64,000 nt of DNA, from the NCBI GenBank assembly GCA_035048815.1, contig JAUCBN010000055.1, positions 11,018,501-11,082,500 on the forward strand, given 5' to 3'. Position 1 is the first letter of the stretch. The number at the start of each line of letters is the position of its first letter. Positions 1 through 10,910 of this stretch are shown here, in pieces. The notes below the pieces were generated by a model, which did no database searches, was not told where the DNA came from, and saw nothing but the letters and a program-made list of their open reading frames with translations. This DNA comes from Abelmoschus esculentus (taxonomy: Eukaryota; Streptophyta; Magnoliopsida; Malvales; Malvaceae). Made by a program: the position numbers and the translations under genes.

Positions 1-2501
1 TCTTCCACCAGTGCTCCTTCTTTGGGGTCTCAACCTCAGCCCTTGGATTGGTGGGATGAATTCTCCAAGAGGATTTCAGGTATTACAACAATATGATTCT
101 CCACAGTTCTCAATGTTATTTGTCAGTTTCTGTACATTGCTTTTCTGTTGGCTTGAACTTGTCTAGCAATGATGATTCTAACTGATATTGGCTTTTGCTT
201 CATGTTTAATGAAATTTCATGACTTGGGTCCAAATGGGTTTCTTTTAATTTGATTGAATTTGTAAATATTTCCAGTTTGTGTAAGAATGGTATGTATGAG
301 ATGGAGCTTTGCTGGTTTAGATTCTTTGCAAGTTTGAAGCTTTATGTATTTGTGGATTGTTTTGAATTTCTGGGAATTTGGTTATACCTATTAAGTGTTC
401 CAACATGCTTCTATTAGGTTTTTGTTTTAAACAGTTTCTGATAAAATTTCAGATTTAGGGCATTCATTTGATGTAAGGTAATGTGGGTGTAATGCAGTTA
501 GTAAATATCCCTTGTAACTTGATATGAAAGGTTTTTTCGCTTAGTTCGTGTTTCGTCTGCCTGTGATGTACTGATGTTAGTCCTTTTTCGAACTCTATAT
601 GCCGATGGCTATCATGACAGGCATTGTTTATTCGAGGGCGTCCCCCGTCCAGGCATGAGTTTGATCGACATGTTTGTAGTTATTAGGACAGGAACCTGTG
701 TCGATATTTTCCTTTTCCGTTAAGGAATAGGTATTAGAGTTTTCGGTATGTGCATCTCGAAATGATAAGCAATGAGTCTCCCTAGCTCCATTTTAATCTT
801 TTACTCCTTTCTGTGGAATGAATTTTGAGACAATGCACAATAAACTTACATTTTTGGTATTGCAGCGCGTACGTTATAGATGTTCCTTGAATGTAAATGC
901 CTAATTACAAACGGATGAGTGATATACAAGTTCGGATAAATTTCAGATTGCGACTTGTCATTTTGATTGAAACTTGGTTTTGTTTGTACGAAGTCGTCTG
1001 TTAAGTGATCTTAGAAAATGGCCTTACAAAGAGCTTGAAGGCCATATATAGATGGAGGGTGGATCTTGCCTCATCATGCAAATCCTCCTCAGAAATTGAC
1101 CATGAAACAATGTTTATATCTACATATATGTGCTATTTTTGCTTATGTTAAGACGGCAAGTCAGTTGTGTTGTGACTTGTATGTTAGCGTTTTGTCGTAG
1201 TCGCTAATTTGCTTTAAATATCTTTCTTTTGTTATTGACAGCAAAGCTCGATGATATATTGTATGTAGATGGTAAGAACATGCTGAATTATCTGATTAGC
1301 TTCTGCATGTGTGATGAAAATAAACGAGATATGTGCTTTTCGATCTTGTTTTGAACTTTTATATGCACAGTGTCGTTGATATGCCGGGATCGACGAGCCT
1401 TATGGTAAACAGATTTCCAGCGGATTAAGTTAATGTTCTTACATCTACTGTTTAGGTCCTTTATCCCAATCAAAGGGTCCAAAAAGTTTCGAATCGGTTT
1501 TCAGAGTTTCAAGAAAGACATTCAACTACATCTGTTCACTAGTGAAGGAAGATCTGATGGCTAGGCAATCGAGCTACACCGATATAAATGGCAAGCCTTT
1601 GTCTCTAAATGATCAAGTTGCGGTTGCTCTTAGAAGGCTTGGCTCTGGTGAATCATTATCGATCATAGGTGATACTTTTGGGATGAATCAATCGACTGTT
1701 TCTCAGATAACCTGGCGGTTTGTCGAAGCAATGGAGGAAAGAGGACTGCACCATCTCAGTTGGCCTTCAAATGTAGCAGAGATGGAGGAAATAAAGTCCA
1801 AGTTCGAGAAAATAAGGGGCCTTCCTAACTGCTGTGGTGCAATCGACATCACACACGTTGTCATGACTCTGCCTACAGTGGACCCTTCAAACCTTGTCTG
1901 GTTCGACCGGGAGAAGAACTACAGCATGATTTTGCAGGCAGTTGTGGACCCTGAGATGAGATTCCGTGATGTGATTGCCGGGTGGCCTGGGAGTTTAAGT
2001 GATGCCGTTGTCCTCAAAAGCTCAGGCCTATTCAGACTTTCCGAAGAAGAAAAGAGGCTAAACGGAAAGAAGCTAAACGTTTCAGATGGAACGGAAATAA
2101 GAGAATATATACTAGGGGATGCAGGTTTTCCCCTATTGCCATGGCTTCTCACTCCGTATCAAGGAAAAGGCCTCTCCGATCTCCAACTCGAGTTCAACAA
2201 ACGACATGCTGCAACCAGAATGGTAGCTCAGATGGCACTGGCGAGGCTCAAGGATATGTGGAGAATAATACATGGGGTGATGTGGATGCCTGATAGGAAC
2301 AGATTGCCAAGGATCGTTTTCGTCTGCTGCTTGTTGCACAATATTCTTATCGATCTCGAGGACGAAGCACTGGACAATATGTCACTGTCCCATCATCATG
2401 ACTTTGGTTACAGTCGACAAAACTGCGAATCATCCGACCAGTCTGCCTCGATTATGAGAGACAAGCTCTCTCTCTACGTAACAGGAAAACTACCACCTTG
2501 A
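1..2501 (+). CDS. ALP1-like domesticated PIF/Harbinger transposase (5' end outside window)
   Basis: Two coding parts are visible: 1-79 (open from base 1) and 1456-2501, joined by a 1376-bp GT-AG intron with a clean phase (a Gly codon is split). Together they give the last 374 residues. The order matches plant ALP1-like proteins: a WWDEFSKRI segment, a helix-turn-helix (MNQSTVSQITWRF, about 1683-1721), then a DDE_Tnp_4 nuclease fold. The first Asp is in GAIDITH (1845-1847) and the second in GDAGFPL (2118-2120). The third catalytic acid is replaced by Gln in RMVAQMALARLK (2229-2231), where active Harbinger transposases have Glu. No terminal inverted repeats flank the gene. From knowledge of the family, Arabidopsis ALP1 associates with Polycomb PRC2 and counters silencing. 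A non-catalytic nuclear role is inferred here. The true start codon lies left of the window. Confidence 0.88.
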
Positions 2502-4228
2502 AAGTACCAGTCACTCATCTCTGCACCATGGTAACTTCCCCAGGTATGTCATATGAACATCATGGTTATGTATCTTAATTCGCAACGGAAGCGAGTTCCG
2601 AGACATAACTTTCTGTTGTTTTACCTCCGTCAGTCGAACCGGAAAGTACTATTTGAAGCAGTTCATCTATTTTCAACTTTGAGAGTAGAACATCTAGCTT
2701 TTACCAATTTGAAGCAGTTCAAGGACCAAAAATGTCCTTGAACTTTTAAAGTTTGATCTTCAAAATGAATTCGAACTTTAAAAACGAAACTCGATCAAGA
2801 TCAAACTAAATTTCGAGTTCGAGTTTTTTTTTTCCTGAAAATTTGAAATTTATGGTAATTGATGAATTTTTATTCTTGAAGTTTAAAGTCTTACAGCTCT
2901 TCCAACAAATTGTATGGTTGATACTTCATTTATAAGACCATTAGAAACTAAATTATATGACACTGTCATATTAAACTAAATTATTTTTTTATTGATTTGA
3001 TATTTTTAAGTTAACGTATTTGTTTATATGACATTGTCAGATCAACGTGTACTGTTATATAAGTTTATCACATCATTTCAAATTATTTGTTGTTAGATGA
3101 TTATCAGTTTTTATCGGGACATTTGATATAAAATAAAACATTAAAAGAATTAAATTACTTAAAAAATAAAAGTAAAAATAACTATTCAATCAAAGTTAAG
3201 TTAGTTGAACTTATATTATTAACTTTCGTATAGGTCACAAACCTTTGATTTAATCAGATTAAATCATTAAACTTTTATTATTAACAAATTAAATCATTCA
3301 CACTAATATAATTAATTATTTTAACGGAAAAGCTGACTTAATAATTCTACTAGACATATTTTTTTCAGTAAATTAATAGTAATTAAAATTAAAGAAAAAA
3401 TATTTAAAATATTTTTTACATTAAATTATTAAAGAAATTGTAGTTCAATCAAATATATTATAAAAATTATAAGAATTTTAGTATCGATTTTTTAGTATAT
3501 ACTGAATTTCTTAAAAATATATATACAGATTTCGATGCATATTGAATTTATTAAAATATATATATATTAATATATATCAAAAAATTATATAAAAAATCTT
3601 ATAATTTTTATAATAATTTCGTTACAACATTATTTCAATTTATTTTAGGAAAAAAAAAACTTTTCCGACAATTGAAATTAGGATTTCGTCGCTAAAGAAC
3701 TACTTTGCCTTTGGAGTCTGACACGTGAGAAAGCATACAGGTCAAAAAGTAATAATACGTGAGGTGGGATTAAAGTAATGCCAACAAATTCAAGATGACG
3801 TCGTCGCTAATAGGAAATTTAAGGCGAAATAGGATTAGGGTAATGTTAAAATCAGAAGTTATAAATTCTTTTTATTATTTTTTTAAAATATATATAAATC
3901 AGATGATAAAAATTTATATAATTATATAAATTTTTATTAATTATTATAAAAATTTGTATAATTACATAATTTTTAATAAATTTATATAAATTTTATTTTA
4001 AATAAAAAATTATGTAACTACATAAACTCTTACATTATAATCTAAATTTTATTATTTGAATAAGAAAATTTGTAGACCGTAAAGAGTATAAATCGTCTGT
4101 TTTTTATTGTATCTTAATTAGTGACAATACTTTAAAATAGTGTGTTTAGGGTTTAGGGTTTAAGATTAAGTTTAGAAAATTAGGGGTAGGTAAAGATGGA
4201 TTTAGGGGATGTTGGGTGCAGTCGAACC
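2502..4228. other. AT-rich intergenic DNA
   Basis: This holds the 3' untranslated region of the ALP1-like gene, then strongly AT-rich sequence with many TATATA and poly-A/T runs. The only open frame of note (about 2553-2741) has no recognisable protein. At about 4144-4165 there are two to three copies of the plant telomere-type heptamer TTTAGGG. The last 8 bases, 4221-4228, are the left target-site duplication of the hAT MITE. Confidence 0.6.
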
Positions 4229-4777
4229 TAGGGGTGGGCAAAATACCCGATTACCCGGTCCCGGTAAGACCCAATATATTTTTATATGGTATTGGTTTCG
4301 ATGGGATCGAGATTGGATCCAAAATTTAGATCCCGGTTATAACCGGACTAGATCTTGAGTTTTTGGACCAATACCCGGTGGGTACCCAATAGAATCGAGA
4401 CCAATACCAAATATTCGATTTGGTTTTCTTTTATTTATTTATTTTATCAAACTTTCTATTTATGTATGAATATTATGAGTATGATTAATTTTAAAACTTT
4501 AATTTTCAAGCCCACAACATTCTAATTTTATTATTTAATATAATTATTGGTGGTTGAATTATTTTTTCTTCAATTACTCAAAAAATATTTTAAGAATAAA
4601 CTAATTGACAGGGTATCCGATATTAGAATCAGTTCCCAGTAACGAGATCGGTTCTTAAAATTTAAGACCTGGTGTGATCAAGACTAGTTTCAATTTTTAG
4701 GAACCGGTGATTGCCGAGGCTGGGACCGGGACCAATTCTATTTAAATTGGCCGGATACCCGATATTACCCACCCCTA
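4229..4777. mobile_element. hAT-superfamily MITE, 549 bp, with 8-bp target duplication
   Basis: The ends are imperfect terminal inverted repeats beginning TAGGGGTGGG on the left and ending CCCACCCCTA on the right. The inner bases match less well (GCAAAATACCCG against GTAATATCGGGT). The element is flanked by identical 8-bp duplications GTCGAACC at 4221-4228 and 4778-4785, which is the hAT signature. The interior has no open frame and consists of repeated CCGGTT/ACCGGG words, so it depends on a transposase from elsewhere. The perfect target duplication suggests moderate age. Confidence 0.85.
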
Positions 4778-4785
4778 GTCGAACC

Positions 4786-6112
4786 CCTACAAATTTCAAA
4801 TTTCTCTATATTTTTTTTATTTATAATCTAATTCTATACTCTATAAACTCTTATAATTTTGTACCTCTTGTATTTCTAATATAACTTATTGATAGTTTGC
4901 ATTTCCTTATATAAAATTTTGGGTCCGTCTTTAAGGGTAGGATGTATTTTTTAGGGTGTAAGGTTTAGGATGTGAAAATTAATGTCAGAGTTTAAAATTT
5001 ATTTTTTTATTTTTTAATAAAAAATAAAAAAATAAAGAATAAACAATTTCTGTTCGAATATAAAATAATTAATAAAAAAATTATGTAAATTAATCTCATT
5101 TTAACTTCATTTTAAAAGTTATCATCCCTGGCCTAGCATTCTATAGACATTCAACTCCACGTGTAAGTATATTATTGGTTCTGATCTTTCACACCAAGGG
5201 AATATTACTAGAGGATTTGAAGATTCTAACTTCAAAGAGAAGACTTTCAACTCGCTCGATTCCCGAGTCTTGGCTCAGCAACTCGGTCATGCTCACATGG
5301 GAACGGATCCGAACTGAGTTCATACTCAAAAACTATGCACACGGAAAAATTATACTATAAATCTAACTTATCATATTAATTATAATTAGTGAATTTTTAC
5401 TAATTTCTTTTATATATTATTAAAAATATTTTTTAAAAAATATTATATAATTAAATTGATGGTATAAAGTAAATAATAATTTAAATTATTTTTTAATCGA
5501 GATCATTATTAATGTAGTAAGTCAAGTTTATGATATAATTTATCATGTATACGAGAATACAATGAATTTATTAAATTGCACATAATAATTTTATTTTGTA
5601 GTTTAGGCTTTTAAAGTTTTCAAAATTTTTAAATAGACCCTTCAAATCTTTTTCGTCGAAATCTACTTCAGTCTGATATTATTTAAAAGAGCTAATATTA
5701 TATTATACACGATAAAAATACAAATATCAATCCAAAAGGTCAACTTTAAAATGTTTAAACTTTCTTTTTCTCTCCAAGCAACCTATAAATATATATTCCA
5801 TTTCACTTAATTCTTACTTGGAAAAAATATTAAATATTATATATAAAATATAATAAATATATATAAATATATCAGATCATATCTGATTAGGTTGAGAAAT
5901 TTTTACTCTAAACTTAAACATGACCTGAAATTGATTCTTTTAATAAAAAATATATATTTATCGAATCGGGTCAAAAATCGACGAGTTTGACTTTATCCAA
6001 TCTATCTATATATATATATATATCCATTTCACTTCATTCTTACTTGAGAAAAAAGAAATCAAATGCCCTAAAACACCTTGCATTTTCCCACCAACTCCAT
6101 CCAAAACAAACC
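4786..6112. other. AT-rich intergenic DNA and upstream region of the zinc-finger gene
   Basis: No convincing gene is present. The 61-codon frame near 5175-5360 has no family resemblance. The distal part is A/T-rich. The final 120 bases form the promoter and 5' leader of the ZAT11-like gene. Confidence 0.55.
6005..6022 (+). promoter_or_regulatory. Probable TATA element of the ZAT11-like gene
   Basis: A run of alternating T and A (a (TA)n microsatellite) ends about 90 bases before the chosen start codon at 6113. This spacing suits a TATA box with a 60-bp leader. It is inferred from position only; the microsatellite could be fortuitous. Confidence 0.4.
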
Positions 6113-6610
6113 ATGAAGAGAAGTCTTCCTAGTGAAATTGAGACCAATTTAGCTTTGGCAAATTGTTTGATCCTCCTTTCACAAGGAGGAAACAAGTATG
6201 ACCAACATGCCATCATCAACACCAACAACCCTAGTAGGGTTTTCGAGTGCCGAACATGTAATCGGCAGTTCGATTCGTTCCAAGCTCTTGGAGGCCACCG
6301 GGCTAGCCATAAGAAATCTAAGTTAATCGACGGAGATAACGGATCGACCGAGAATCAACCATTGACGAAGCCTAAGATACACGAGTGTTCGATCTGTGGA
6401 CTTGAATTCGCCATCGGACAAGCCTTGGGAGGACATATGAGGAGGCATAGGACCGATTTGAGCGAAAACCGGCAGCGGGATGTGCCTTTGAGGTTGAAGA
6501 AATGTAATGGCAGAAGAGTTTTGTGCTTGGATTTGAACTTGACTCCATTGGAGAATGACTTGGAATTGTTTGAGCTTAGCAAGGCAGATGCAATAGATTG
6601 TTTCTTCTAA
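6113..6610 (+). CDS. ZAT11: C2H2 zinc-finger repressor, ZAT11-like (C1-2i class)
   Basis: Intronless, 165 residues, the usual size for ZAT11/ZAT12 proteins. Domains in order: an L-box-like segment (residues 8-23, ANCLILLS), zinc finger 1 (44-66, CRTC...QALGGHRASH), zinc finger 2 (90-112, CSIC...QALGGHMRRH), and a C-terminal DLN-type EAR repressor motif (LDLNLTP, 139-145). The start MKRSLP was chosen over the upstream in-frame ATG at 5987 because known members begin MKR and the upstream 42 codons are low complexity and overlap the TATA run. From the family: these nuclear factors bind AGT-type core sites and repress targets in stress and reactive-oxygen responses. ZAT11 is the closest by its LDLNLTPLENDL tail; the exact paralog is not certain. 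Confidence 0.9.
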   Translation: MKRSLPSEIETNLALANCLILLSQGGNKYDQHAIINTNNPSRVFECRTCNRQFDSFQALGGHRASHKKSKLIDGDNGSTENQPLTKPKIHECSICGLEFAIGQALGGHMRRHRTDLSENRQRDVPLRLKKCNGRRVLCLDLNLTPLENDLELFELSKADAIDCFF

Positions 6611-7819
6611 ACTCTAGCATAACCATTCCAAGTATTTCTAGATTATATGTGGGTAAATTATAAAATTTATCACTAAACTTTTATCTCGTTCTTATTTTAG
6701 TCACTAAGTTACTAATATTTTAAATATTTATGCGTCAAATCAGGCACATAAGAGTGATGTGGTAGTCACGTTGTGTGACGTAAATTATTTTTATTGGTCC
6801 AATAAATTTTAAATTAACGATGTTATAATGGGGATTAAGTTTTGTGTTACTGTTTTCTTTTGCTATTCTTTTAATTTTTAAGGTTTTATCTTTATTAATT
6901 CAGACCGATAAAAATTCATAAATTAATACGTAAAAAAAATCAGGGACCAAGGTGGGAAGAGTAGTCAAATCCAGGGACTAATACAAGCTCTATCCCTTAT
7001 TGTCTTTTAAATTCTAAATTAAAGAACTATTTGATTTTTGGTGTTTCTCTTCAAAATAAATACCTTTATAATTAGATTATTCGGTAAATATATTTTAAAG
7101 GCCTAATTTATAAATAGGTGTTTAAAAGATATTTTTAAAAAAAATAGGTGATTAATATTGTTTTTGTTAAAATAAGTATCTAAATTATATACGAAATAGG
7201 TGCATAATGCTTTTTTTATTCGAAATAAGTGCATAATGCTTTTTTTATTCGAAATAAGTTATTAAAGTTTCATTCTGTTAATGTTTTAAGGTAACACTAT
7301 TAAAAAAATTTATTTAACTTAGTACTCAAACTATGTATTTTTTTGAGATATGTGTCTATTTTTCTTTTGTTAAAATAGGTGTTTAAAATTTTATTATGTT
7401 AGTGTTTAAAAGTAATATTGTTAAAAAATTTAGCATCCAATAATAGATTAACATGTGATATTTATTTTTATTTTAAAAATATTTTATAATTTTTAAAAAT
7501 CATAAAGTAATCTAAAAATATTTAAAACCTTCAAACCTTAAAACTAAAATTATATAAAATCAGAATTTGAATTAATTTTTAAAAAATTTTAACAGCTTAT
7601 TAACCCTTAAACTCTAACTCACCTGTCGCCTTATAACATGGAAGTATATAATTTGCAGGAGTTGTCGCATTGACAACCTGCAGATTGCATTTCTGTATTT
7701 GTTTTCTATGTGTTGGATCCATTTTCGCTCATCTGTCTGTATCCGTATTGAATATATACTCGTATTACACATTCAACACTCATTTCTGAATCCGAATAAC
7801 ATAGATCCTCGAATCCGAA
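6611..7819. other. AT-rich intergenic DNA with old repeat debris
   Basis: After the zinc-finger 3' end there is a segment (about 6655-6990) with phrases such as CACTAAACTTTT and CAGGGACTAATAC. These are seen in many dispersed plant MITE-like repeats, but I could not define ends. The rest is low-complexity AT DNA. No gene is supported up to the OGDH relic. Confidence 0.5.
7200..7257. repeat. Perfect 29-bp tandem duplication
   Basis: Two identical 29-bp copies occur back to back (7200-7228 and 7229-7257), each starting GTGCATAATGC. The lack of differences points to a recent slippage event in AT-rich DNA. Confidence 0.9.
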
Positions 7820-8740
7820 CCCGGAGGAATCATTCGAGTCTTGCACTCGAATGTTCGGGGTCCTTGACCATCATAACCATGAGGAAGCAATATGACAAGC
7901 CCTGTGTGCCGAAGCTACTTAGCCTCTCCACTGCTTAGAAACTGACAAAATATAACTTGTGCACTATTAGAAAAATCATCAAACTGCGCCTCCTAGAGAA
8001 CGATGGCGTCTGGATTTTCCGTCGAGTATCACACTTCGAACCCGAGAACACCGAATTCCGAAAGGGAGCTGCCAACATTGAGATATACTCCATTAATGCA
8101 CCACATGCAGGGATATTACCATGACCCGAAGTCCGAATAAATTTCGAGCGACGAGGGATGCTTTCGGATGACCTTGTACATGTTCGGCTGCGTGGAAAAT
8201 GGTTCATCGATCTCGTTATGCCCGAATCTCCGGTAACACGCAATATCAACAACAACGTCCGAATGAAAAGTATGTCGCCATTGTGCTGCAAGCTCACATA
8301 CATGAACGACTACCTCAATGTCATCGCCATTAACACGAAAAATGGGAGCATTTAAGGCATGGACAACATCGGTACAATACTCCGAAGATCGTCCGGACCT
8401 CGAATCGGTCGTAAATGCCACTTGCTAGTTCAATACAATATGTATAGTCCCACCGGTCATGTAGTTCGGTAGTGTGCTAAGGTGTAGAGTTTCATACACC
8501 CACCTTGTCCAGCAAAGCTTCCATCCCCATGAATCAATCCTGCCGTGTTCTTAGTTCGATCGAAATCGTTTGTAAAGTATTGCTTCGCTCGAGTCTTTCC
8601 GATCACAACCGTGTCGACGGCTCTAAATGACTCGGATTTGAACCAGAGACAGATGAATCCTCTTCCCACCCCTAGTAGGACACGTTCATAAGAAGTTCCC
8701 AAATAATAGTACTTAACATCACCTGTGCCTGTACATAAGC
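7820..8740 (-). pseudogene. Decayed fragment of 2-oxoglutarate dehydrogenase E1 (OGDH/SucA)
   Basis: Reading the minus strand from about 8738 gives recognisable E1 sequence: CTGTGDVKY, GKTRAKQYF, LIHGDGSFAGQG (8525-8500 region), ALNAPIFRVNGDD, VCYRRFGHNEIDEP-like (CYRRFGHNEIDEP) and HPSSLEIY. After HPSSLEIY (near 8125) the match jumps to SSLSEFGVLGFE and LLPHGYDGQGPEHSSARLE, so roughly 150 residues of the parent are missing. A frameshift follows GDGSFAGQG, a TAG replaces the second Asn of VNNQ, and further stops occur in the 3' half. OGDH E1 is the thiamine-diphosphate subunit of the mitochondrial TCA-cycle complex; this copy cannot encode it. No intron interrupts the surviving blocks, which would fit a processed copy or large exons; I cannot decide between them. 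Confidence 0.9.
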
Positions 8741-9221
8741 TTGGAGAGGGTAAGTCTGATTTTACTTTGTTTTCAGATATCAATAGTATAATTTTTCATT
8801 GATTTATTTAATTTCGATTTTGTGACTTTGTTTTAATTTTAGACTTTATTTCTGTAATTATTTTGAACATTGTTATTTCTGATTTATTTGGTTTAAGTAT
8901 AATTATTTTATTAAAATGTTTTCGTAGCACCAATAACAGATCTAAAAATTTATTAGAGGGTGAGCACATATAAAATTTTAAAATTTCAGGTATAAACCTT
9001 AAATATTACAAAAATTTAAGGATTAATTCATAAAAAATATAAAAATTTAAGGTAGATATAGAATCAACCTACATTCTTAATAGATCCGCCACTGCGTAGC
9101 ACTCTTGAATGAATATACATCCGTAACTATCCACTTTTTAATTTTTATACACCTATCGAAAAAAATATGAACTTTATTGATAAATTAGATTATATGGATA
9201 AAGCAAAATTGATCGAATATT
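8741..9221. other. AT-rich spacer
   Basis: Between the OGDH relic and the foldback element there is only AT-rich DNA with T-runs. No frame or repeat that I can define is present. Confidence 0.5.
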
Positions 9222-9494
9222 ATAGTTGATTTTTTTATTTAAAATACTATTGTATTTGTTCAATTATTTAAAGATTTATAGTACTTTGAATAGTATCATT
9301 TTTAAGGTTGGTTAAAAACGAATCCGATTTTAAAAAATTTAAAAAATTGAAGTCGATTGGATTACAATCCGACTTCATAAAAAATAATATAAAATATTGA
9401 GGTAGGTTAGATTATAATCCGACCTGATAAAAAATTATAAAAAATAGGGAATAATTGAGGAAAAGAGGACTATATGTTTTTATAAAAAAAATTT

Positions 9495-10389
9495 AGGGTT
9501 AATTACTGCGAAGGTCATGTTTGTTTGCCCTCAGTACAAATTTAGTCGCCGATTTTGAAAATCGACCGATTTAGTCACGTACGTTTTCGGGTTGTAAACT
9601 TATGATCACTAAGACGTTTGTTGTCGTTAAACTTTAACGGGAAGTTGATCTGTCATAATAAAAAGATGATAAATTACTTAAATAGTCCTTAAATTATTCT
9701 TTTATTTTTGTTTCATTTTTAGTTTGACCCTCAAAATTTTAAAATTTTATATTTTCACCATCTTCTCAAACAAACCCTCCTTTCTCTAAATATTATCCTT
9801 TCCAACAAAATTTTCTATTACTTCTTCGTCTTGCCGTTGGCTTATCTGTACAACATGAAACAATAGACGTTTTATTTTTTTATCAACCAAGTCCTTAGTA
9901 AGAGGGAATACGATCCTGTCAACAAAGCAGCCTTGCTGATACATCATATATCTCTTCATGGAGGGTTTTAGTCTTATTTTTTTTAATTAGAATTATTCAA
10001 TGACAGTGAGCATATAGTTAAGAACATTCACACAAAAATCTTGATTTAATTGTATAGAAAACTGAGGGCAATACAAAAAAGTAATAAAAAATTTTGTTAA
10101 GAGAAAAGGGTTTGTTTGAGAAGATGGTGAAAATATAAAATTTTAAAATTTTGAAGGTCGAATTAAAAATAAAATAAAAGTGAAAGAATAATTTAAGGAC
10201 TATTTAAGTAGTTTATCATTTTTTATATTGACAGATCAGCTTTCCGTTAAAGTTTAACGGCAACAAACGTCTCAGTGACCATAAGTTTACAACCCGAAAA
10301 CGTATATGACTATAACGATCGATTTTCAAAATCGGTGAATAAATTTGTACTGGAGACAAACAAACGTGACCTCCGCGGTAATTAACCCT
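9495..10389. repeat. Inner foldback unit, about 310-bp inverted arms
   Basis: The left arm begins AGGGTTAATTACTGCG and the right arm ends with its near complement CGCGGTAATTAACCCT. The arms stay alignable for about 310 bases, with frequent words such as GATTTTCAAAATCG and CAAACAAACCCTC. The central loop of about 260 bases has no open frame. I could not find a convincing target duplication. Confidence 0.8.
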
Positions 10390-10449
10390 TTTTTTTATTA
10401 TTTCTTGCGTGTTGGGTCGAAAGAAAGTAGCCTTCAACCATTTTTTATA

Positions 10450-10702
10450 CTCTCAGTCTTATTTTATTTGTCCAATATTAATTTTTTTGGTCAATTTTTT
10501 TTAAATTTTAACTCATTATAACTTTAAATATATTATTGATAAAAATATAAAAAAATATTTTAGAAACCTCTAATCAATTAGTTTAAAAATATATATTTTA
10601 TAAAATTTAATAAATTAAAATATTTAAAATAACTATTGTCAAAATTTTAAAATTTTAGTTTTAAAAAGTCAATACTAAACTTCTCAAATGGGACAGAAAG
10701 AG
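10450..10702. mobile_element. Stowaway-like MITE, 253 bp, TA target duplication
   Basis: The ends read CTCTCAGTCTTATTTTATTT on the left and ...AAATGGGACAGAAAGAG on the right, which are related to the Stowaway terminal consensus CTCCCTCCGTCCC. The element is flanked by TA on both sides (10448-10449 and 10703-10704). The interior is AT-rich and non-coding. It lies in the right half of the larger foldback element, so it inserted later. Confidence 0.7.
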
Positions 10703-10910
10703 TAATTTTTTTTATGAGGTCGGGAATCGGGATGTAATTTAACCGACCTCAACATTTTATATTGTTTTTTATGAAGTTGGGACAATTTTAATTTTTTTTT
10801 TTAAGTTGGATTCCTTTTCAACTAACCTTAGAAATGACACTATTTAAAGTGCTAAAAATCTTTAAATAACTGGGTATGTACAATAATTTTTTAAATAAAA
10901 ACAACAACTA

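Larger units (their letters stand above)
9222..10910. mobile_element. Nested foldback element with long inverted arms
   Basis: Two levels of inverted repeat are visible. The outer arms are 9222-9437 and 10706-10910 (for example ATTATTTAAAGATTT on the left against its reverse complement AAATCTTTAAATAA on the right, and AATCCGACCT against AGGTCGG). The inner arms are 9495 to about 9821 and about 10081-10389, both ending in AGGGTTAATTAC. A 253-bp Stowaway-like MITE occupies most of the gap in the right side, so the original structure was nearly symmetrical. No transposase frame is present. A transcript would fold into a long imperfect hairpin. The family is not identified. Confidence 0.75.

Noticed and set aside
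8116..8421. 101-codon frame with excellent OGDH similarity
   Set aside because: It is one piece of a longer relic that has a frameshift, stops and a missing block, so it is not an independent gene.
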